Positions 58,785-64,000 of a stretch of 64,000 nt of DNA are shown here, piece by piece. The position numbers were made by a program, and so were the translations under genes. Numbering within the stretch: the stretch's first letter is position 1; each line of letters opens with the position of its first letter. Below the pieces are notes generated by a model, which was given only the letters and a program-made list of their open reading frames with translations, was not told the origin of the DNA and made no database searches. Origin of the DNA: Gigaspora margarita (taxonomy: Eukaryota > Glomeromycota > Glomeromycetes > Diversisporales > Gigasporaceae); assembly GCA_009809945.1 (NCBI GenBank), contig WTPW01000625.1, forward strand, positions 181,054 to 245,053, read 5' to 3'.

Positions 58785-59190
58785 TAATAGATATTTTCCA
58801 CTTAATACTATTGGATAATTGCAGGAAATTAGGTCTCTATTAGGTGATATCAGATGAGAATATCAGAAAAAAATAGATCAAAAATTGAATTAGAACAATT
58901 GGGATCTAAAAGAAGAAAAAAATTGCAAACTTGAAAAAATGAATCAGCTAGTAATAAAAAATGAAAAATCAACTTTGGGTGGTCTTAGAATTATAGTAAA
59001 AAATTCTGTTACAAACATGTTCAATGCATAATACATATTTAAAGTTGGAATTGCATTGAAATGTCAATTTTTCTTTTTTAGATCTCAATTATGCCAATTG
59101 ATTTTTGACATTTATTTTTTCTGCAATTCTCATCTGGTGTCATCTGATCGAGACCTTAATTTTCTATAATTGTTCAAAGGACTGATAAAA
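58785..59190. mobile_element. Foldback element, GGTGATATCAGATGAGAA arms (copy 1)
   Basis: Left GGTGATATCAGATGAGAATA and right TTCTCATCTGGTGTCATCTG are inverted, with outer arms AGGTCTCTATTAGG / CGAGACCTTAATTTT. An AACAATTGGGATCTAAAAGA block is matched by its inverted form. Uninterrupted copy of the family split at 59394-61190. Confidence 0.65.
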
Positions 59191-59206
59191 TAAATATAAC
59201 TGTTGA

Positions 59207-59392
59207 CTCAATTTTTTGATTCTTTGCTATGCAAAATAAAAAATTAATCTTTTGTAGACATGAATAATTTACAGTAAATTAAAAAAAAAAAAACAAAAAA
59301 AAAAACAAAAAAAACTGACCAACAGATCTAAGTTTTCATGTCTACAAAAGTTAATTTTTAATTTTGCATAGCAAAGAATTAAAAAATTGGAT
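59207..59392. repeat. 186-bp hairpin, TTGTAGACATGAA arms
   Basis: GATTCTTTGCTATGCAAAAT and ATTTTGCATAGCAAAGAATT form long arms with TTTGTAGACATGAA inside. The loop is A-rich. Presumably a MITE; no TSD resolved. Confidence 0.7.
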
Positions 59393-59526
59393 CAGATATT
59401 TTTTCTGTTAATCCTATTAGACAATTATGGGAAATTAAGATCTATATCAGGTAGGGGTTTTAGCTGGGTCAGGTTTGACCCAACCTAACTTGGGTCTGAC
59501 CCAACCTGGGTTGGATCAGGTTAGAT

Positions 59527-60341
59527 AGGACCTCTGAATACTAATATTATATATATATATAACCTTTGTCTTTAAACTTTATATAAGTATACCCTTAAAT
59601 TTTATTATAAAGTATATACAAACATTAAAGCAACAGTTTAAGTGTACGATATACCTTTAAATAATAATTTTAAATTTATAATTAAGTGTACAATATAGTT
59701 TTAATTAAAAATAAATTAATGTACGACAAAGATATAATAAATGTTTAAAATTAAATTACTTTAAAAAAAGTAAAAGTTAATAAATTATATTTATATTTTA
59801 AAATTTCTATTAATTGAAATTGGTAATATTCAATTTTATACAATGTTGTAATTCACAAAAGTTATATCATTTTGTAAAGCAACAATATTATATTATAGTG
59901 TTAAAGAGACCTTTATTCAAGTAAAATATAAACTTATCTCCTGGTACTATTGAGTTAAATCATATATATTCTCTATACAGTACATAACAATTATTGTAAT
60001 ACTTAAGCAAACAATATTGATATTGTTCTAGAATTAATTTAGAGACAGGTATATAAAGTTGATACTAAATTATGCACAATAAATAAATATTGTTACTATT
60101 TTTAATTTTACTAGTTTTTATTAAATTTTGTATATTATATATATTATATTTATATATTATGTATAACTAACTATTCTTGCATAATAAGTAGCTATATGAC
60201 ATTTCTTTTTTGATATTATTAATTAAGTGATATCAAAGAGTTGTTATTAAAAAATAAGATTTGTGTAACTATATGATAAACATTTTAAAAAATTTAGTCT
60301 AAGTGTACTACAAACATTATATATATATATTCAGGGGTCCT
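59527..60341. mobile_element. hAT MITE, AGGACCCCTGAATA ends (copy 2)
   Basis: 815 bp from AGGACCTCTGAATA to TATTCAGGGGTCCT, with a perfect 8-bp duplication GGTTAGAT (59519-59526, 60342-60349). Aligns end to end with 5779-6603. It inserted into the left terminal region of the GACCC-rich hAT element. Confidence 0.9.
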
Positions 60342-60430
60342 GGTTAGATCAAACACAAGTTTGGTCTAACCTGGGTCAGAAAAAACCTGGGTCAGGTCAG
60401 ACCCAGATCAGATTATATACAATGATCACA

Positions 60431-60764
60431 AGTAGTCGCTACATATTAAAGTCAAGATTTTGCTATATAAATCGATATAATCTGCTTAAGTAAACTTGAG
60501 AATAAAATGCATATACTCTGAAATTGTTATCCAAATTGGAGAAGTTTTTATTATTTTACTTTTAATTTTACGTTTATCAAACATAAGATTTTAATTTTTT
60601 CATTGAACATAAAAATTAAAAGTCAAATAATAAAATTTTCTTCAATTTGAATGAAAATTTTAGTGTATATGCATTTGGATTTTTCAAACAAGTTTACTTA
60701 AGTGAGCATTATCGATTTATGTAGTAAATTCTAGACTTTACTATATAGCAACTATTATGGACCC
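60431..60764. repeat. Foldback, GTTGCTATATAGTAAAGTC arms
   Basis: AGTCGCTACATATTAAAGTC at the left pairs with GACTTTACTATATAGCAACT at the right, with TAAATCGATA, AAGTAAACTTG and ATATACTCTGAAATT blocks mirrored inside. Related ATAGCAACTA motifs are at 17279-17418, 52160 and 54010. Confidence 0.65.
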
Positions 60765-62028
60765 AGGTTTAACCCAGGTTGGGTTGGGTTGGGTCAGACT
60801 CAGGTTGGGTTTGACATAAGCAGGTCAGACCCAGGTTGGGTTTGACATGAGGTGGGTCAGATCCAGGTCGAGCTTTGACCCAAGTGGTCTAACCTGAGTC
60901 AGGCCCAAACCTGACCCTACCTGACCCATTAAAACCCCTACTATCAGGTGATATCAGATATGAAAAACAATAAATGTTAAAAATTGAACAATTGGCACAA
61001 TTGGGATCTAAAAAAGGAAAAAAATTTAAAAACTTGAAAAATGGATCAGCAAGTAATGCAAAAGAAAAATTACCATAGAATTATAGTAAAAAAAAATTGT
61101 TACAAACCTATTCAATGCATAATATGCATTTAAAGTTGGCTTGTATTGAAAAGTAGATTTTAATATGATTGTGCCAATTGTTTTTTTTGTTTAATGTTTT
61201 TTGTTCTTTTTGTTTTTGTTTTTATTTTTTTTTATTTTTTTTAATATTCTGCCACTTTGCAAGAAAAATAATCTCGGCTTTTTTGACATTTTGCAAGCAA
61301 ACCCAGACTTTTTTGGTACTTTGCAAGAATATATAAACTTGATTTTAGCAATTTCTGTCATGAACTCTATATCAGAAAAATTGAGATTTGGGGTTTTATT
61401 TTTTTTTATTTAGTTTGCTTATATTCTATTTTTTTTGTTTGTTTCTTTTTACTTATTTCTTTAATTTTTATTTTTTTTATTTATTCAGCATATTGTAAAA
61501 ACCTTCGATGATTTCTGAATTGCAAGAAACAAACTTTTACTTTAGAAAAATAGAGATTTGAGACATCATTTATTTTTTATTTAGTTTGCTTATATTTTTG
61601 TTTTTTGTTTGTTTTTTTTTTTTTACTTATTTTTTTAATTTTATTTATTCTAACTTCCTTTGAACTTTGCAAGAAAACAATCTGACTTTTCTAGCACTTT
61701 ACAAGAACACTGACTCTAACTTTTCTGACACTTTGCAAGAAGTAGCAAATATGAGTAAATAAAAGTTAAAAAAAAAGAAAATAATAGATAATGGAATTAA
61801 ATACAACAAAGTGCAACAGTAGTTTAAAATATTACTATTTTTTTTGTTTTTATTTTTTTTATTTTTTTTTGGTTTTGTTTTATTTTTTTTTTGTCATTTT
61901 TTTTATAATAATAATATAATAAAATATATAATCTTAAAATATAATATATAATAATAATAAATAAATAAAAATAAAATTTTATATTAAATTGTGAAAACTT
62001 GTAAATATCGATTAAAATATATAATAAT

Positions 62029-62303
62029 TAGGGTTCCGCAATTTGATTTGATCTTCAAATATTTGAATCAAATATTTGATCAAATTCAAATTCAAATTTG
62101 ACTATATTTGATTTGATCAAATTCAAATCTGGCCAAATATGATTTGATTTGACAAATATTTGATTTGATTTGAAAAAATTCAAATTTAAATCAAATTCAA
62201 ATCCAAATATTTGAATCATATCAAATTCAAATCAGAGTCAATTTGATTTGATCAAATTCAAATTGATCCAATATTTGATTTGATTTGAATTTGAGGAACC
62301 CTA
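62029..62303. mobile_element. TCAAAT-core hAT MITE, copy 3
   Basis: 275 bp from TAGGGTTCCGCAATTTG to TTTGAGGAACCCTA, perfect 8-bp duplication ATAATAAT (62021-62028, 62304-62311), although this is low-complexity. The orientation is opposite to copies 1 and 2, and the core is diverged. Confidence 0.85.
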
Positions 62304-62309
62304 ATAATA

Positions 62310-62780
62310 ATAATAAATAAATAAATAAAAATTTTTATAAAATTGCAAAAACTTGCAAAAATCTGTAAAACATTTAAAAATTTGCAAAAAGCATGATTAT
62401 GTGAATATAATTTTATTAATTGATATCATAATAGATATATTTCTGATATTGATTAACCAGATATATATCGATTACTATCACTATTGATAGAAATTGGCAG
62501 GTATTGAGTATCGATATATATTTTACTCAAGTTAGTAATCAATATATATCTGTATATAAAATTTGTTGATATTTACAAGAACATCTTTCAAAAAAACAAA
62601 CAACTTTTCAAATTTTGCACAAGCAAACCCATATTTTAAGACTAGAAAACCAAGCTGAATCAGTAGATTTGTAACCTGGATCACACATTAGACTGATTTT
62701 TTGAAATAGTTTGAAATAGTTTGATGATATTCAAATTCTGTACTACAAGATCAGATTAGATCTTTTGTTTATAATTGGAT
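62310..62780. other. AT-rich spacer with GATATATATCGAT motifs
   Basis: Repeated TATCGATATATAT / ATATATCTG motifs at about 62430-62540. Nothing coding. Confidence 0.4.
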
Positions 62781-63664
62781 CTATTTTTTTCACTTTTTTG
62801 TTTTCATTTCATTTTTTATTTTCATTTTGTTTTTTGTTTTCATTTTATTTTTTTTGTTTTCATTTGTTTTTTTAAATTTTTTTTTATTTATATATTTTTT
62901 AATTTTTTTTCATTTTATTCTTATTTCAGCACTTTACAAAAAACCTTTGCAAGAAAACAAACAATATTTCGAAACCTTGCGCATGCCATTCCAAACTTTT
63001 GATACTTTGCAAGAACATACAACTAATGTCTCTAGCAATTTCTAAATTTTCTAAAATGCTTCTTTTAAAAAATAAAGGTTTAGTTAGAACTTTATTTATT
63101 TTTTTGTTTGACATAATTTGTTATTGTTTTTTGTTTTTTTTTTTTTAAAATTTGGTTTATTAATTTATTTTATTTTGGAACTTTGCGATAAAGGAACCCT
63201 TACTTCCTGGTGCTTTGCAAAAAAACTAACCCAGACTTTTTTGGCACTTTGTGACTTTTTTGGCATTTTGCAAGAATGTTAACCGAGCTTTAATAATTTT
63301 TGAATTTGCAAGACCATGAACTCTTACTTTAAAAGAATGAAGATTTGGGGCTTCATTTATTTTTTTTTATTAGTTTGCTTACACTTTTTGTTTTTTTATT
63401 GTTTTTCTTTACTTATTTTTTTAATTTTATTTATTTTATTTATTCCTGACTTTTTTAACACATTGTAACTTTTCTGGCACTTTACAAGAACATACTAGAT
63501 TTCTCTAGCAATTTGCAAGAACACTAACACTTCTAAGAAATGTTTTTTTTTATTTTTTTACTTCTTTGAAGTATTTAGAAAAAGAGAGCAAAACAAAGGT
63601 TATAGCCAAACAAAAGAAATACTAAAGTGAAGACAATAGAAAACAAAGAAGCAAAGATAATAAC

Positions 63665-63930
63665 TAGAGTTTCTCAATGTCAAATCAAATTGAATATTAG
63701 GCATATTTGAATTTGATCGAATTGAATAAGCTCTTGATTTGAATTTGATTTGATCAAATCAAATCAAATCAAATTAAATTTATTTGTAATTTTTAATAAA
63801 TATTTTTAAATCAAATCGAATATTTTGTCAATTTGAATTTAATTTGATTTGAAATTTTTGTATTTGAATTTGATTTGAGATCGAATATTTGATCAAATCA
63901 AATCAAATTGAATTGAATTGCGGAACTTTA
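63665..63930. mobile_element. TCAAAT-core hAT MITE, copy 4
   Basis: 266 bp from TAGAGTTTCTCAATG to TTGCGGAACTTTA, perfect 8-bp duplication ATAATAAC (63657-63664, 63931-63938). The terminal bases are slightly decayed compared with copy 1, suggesting an older insertion. Confidence 0.9.
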
Positions 63931-64000
63931 ATAATAACTAACTGTAGAATAAGTGAAAATAAGTGTATAGGGCTAGTTTTTTGTATATAGTAATAGAATT

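Larger units (their letters stand above)
59452..60940. mobile_element. hAT element, TAGGGGTTTTA ends, GACCC-rich
   Basis: TAGGGGTTTTAGCTGGGTCA and TGACCCATTAAAACCCCTA bound 1.49 kb. Flanks ATATCAGG (59444-59451) and CTATCAGG (60941-60948) give an 8-bp duplication with one mismatch. Multiple TTGGGTCTGACCC / GGGTCAGACCC blocks make long subterminal inverted repeats, as in 66-1358 and 33355-33960. It contains a hAT MITE and a foldback. Confidence 0.85.
59394..61190. mobile_element. Foldback element copy 2, split by a hAT insertion
   Basis: The left part (59394-59451) and right part (60941 to about 61190) match copy 1 at 58785 in order, including AACAATTGGCACAATTGGGA. The hAT element 59452-60940 lies between. 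The join at ATATCAGG | CTATCAGG reproduces GGTGATATCAGAT in copy 1, so the empty site can be read here. Confidence 0.75.
61200..63540. repeat. ACTTTGCAAGAA tandem array with higher-order units
   Basis: GGCACTTTGCAAGAAAAC-type motifs recur more than a dozen times at about 61250-61740 and 62930-63520. They are separated by long T-rich blocks that themselves repeat at about 170-180 bp (GATTTGGGG...TTTAGTTTGCTTATA...TTTTTACTTATTT). Composition drives several spurious Phe-rich frames (61201, 62775, 62827). A hAT MITE (62029-62303) sits between the two halves. Confidence 0.7.

Noticed and set aside
61200-63540. CRISPR-like spaced repeats
   Set aside because: Motif spacing is irregular, the intervening blocks are themselves repeated T-rich sequence, and no cas-like genes exist.

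Overview
The window looks like a repeat-dense, very AT-rich stretch of a fungal nuclear genome. The best guess is an arbuscular mycorrhizal fungus (Glomeromycotina, Rhizophagus/Gigaspora-like). The reasons are the strong AT bias, TTAGGG-type telomere-like motifs, a Ty3 element and Tigger/hAT transposase relics that resemble, from memory, families expanded in those fungi, and one intronless membrane glycoprotein gene. The assignment is inference, because no search was possible.

Only one host gene is well supported: an intact 673-codon reading frame on the minus strand at 44103-46124. It encodes a predicted three-pass membrane protein with a large, heavily N-glycosylated outer domain. It sits in a relatively repeat-poor island (about 41.2-47.2 kb). 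Everything else is transposon-derived or unexplained AT-rich spacer.

Layout. 0-10.7 kb: GACCC-rich terminal-inverted-repeat element, hAT MITE, a 3.1 kb hAT element with a decayed transposase whose end is hit by another hAT MITE, a TA-flanked foldback, then a retroposon carrying a hAT MITE. 10.7-16.3 kb: one large element with arms of about 400 bp, stuffed with a TTAA MITE, another foldback, purine-rich and 12-bp repeats and a tRNA-headed retroposon. 16.3-22.4 kb: two more hAT elements, a pogo-type MITE and an AT-rich palindromic array. 22.4-27.2 kb: a broken Ty3/gypsy retrotransposon. 28.3-32.8 kb: a decayed gene of unknown family (minus), interrupted by a second tRNA-headed retroposon. 33-41 kb: MITEs, arrays and spacer. 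41-47 kb: the gene island. 47-56 kb: foldbacks, TCAAAT-core hAT MITEs and a Tigger transposase relic. 56.6-61.2 kb: two nested insertion stacks. 61.2-64 kb: an ACTTTGCAAGAA tandem array with two more TCAAAT MITEs.

The strongest signal is mechanistic. At least ten insertions keep readable target-site duplications: 8 bp for hAT-type elements whose ends mostly resemble TAGGGTTCC, TA for pogo/Tc1-type, TTAA for piggyBac-type, and 14-17 bp for A-tailed retroposons. This lets the order of events be read directly. No CRISPR array, rRNA, confident functional tRNA or new multi-gene system was seen.
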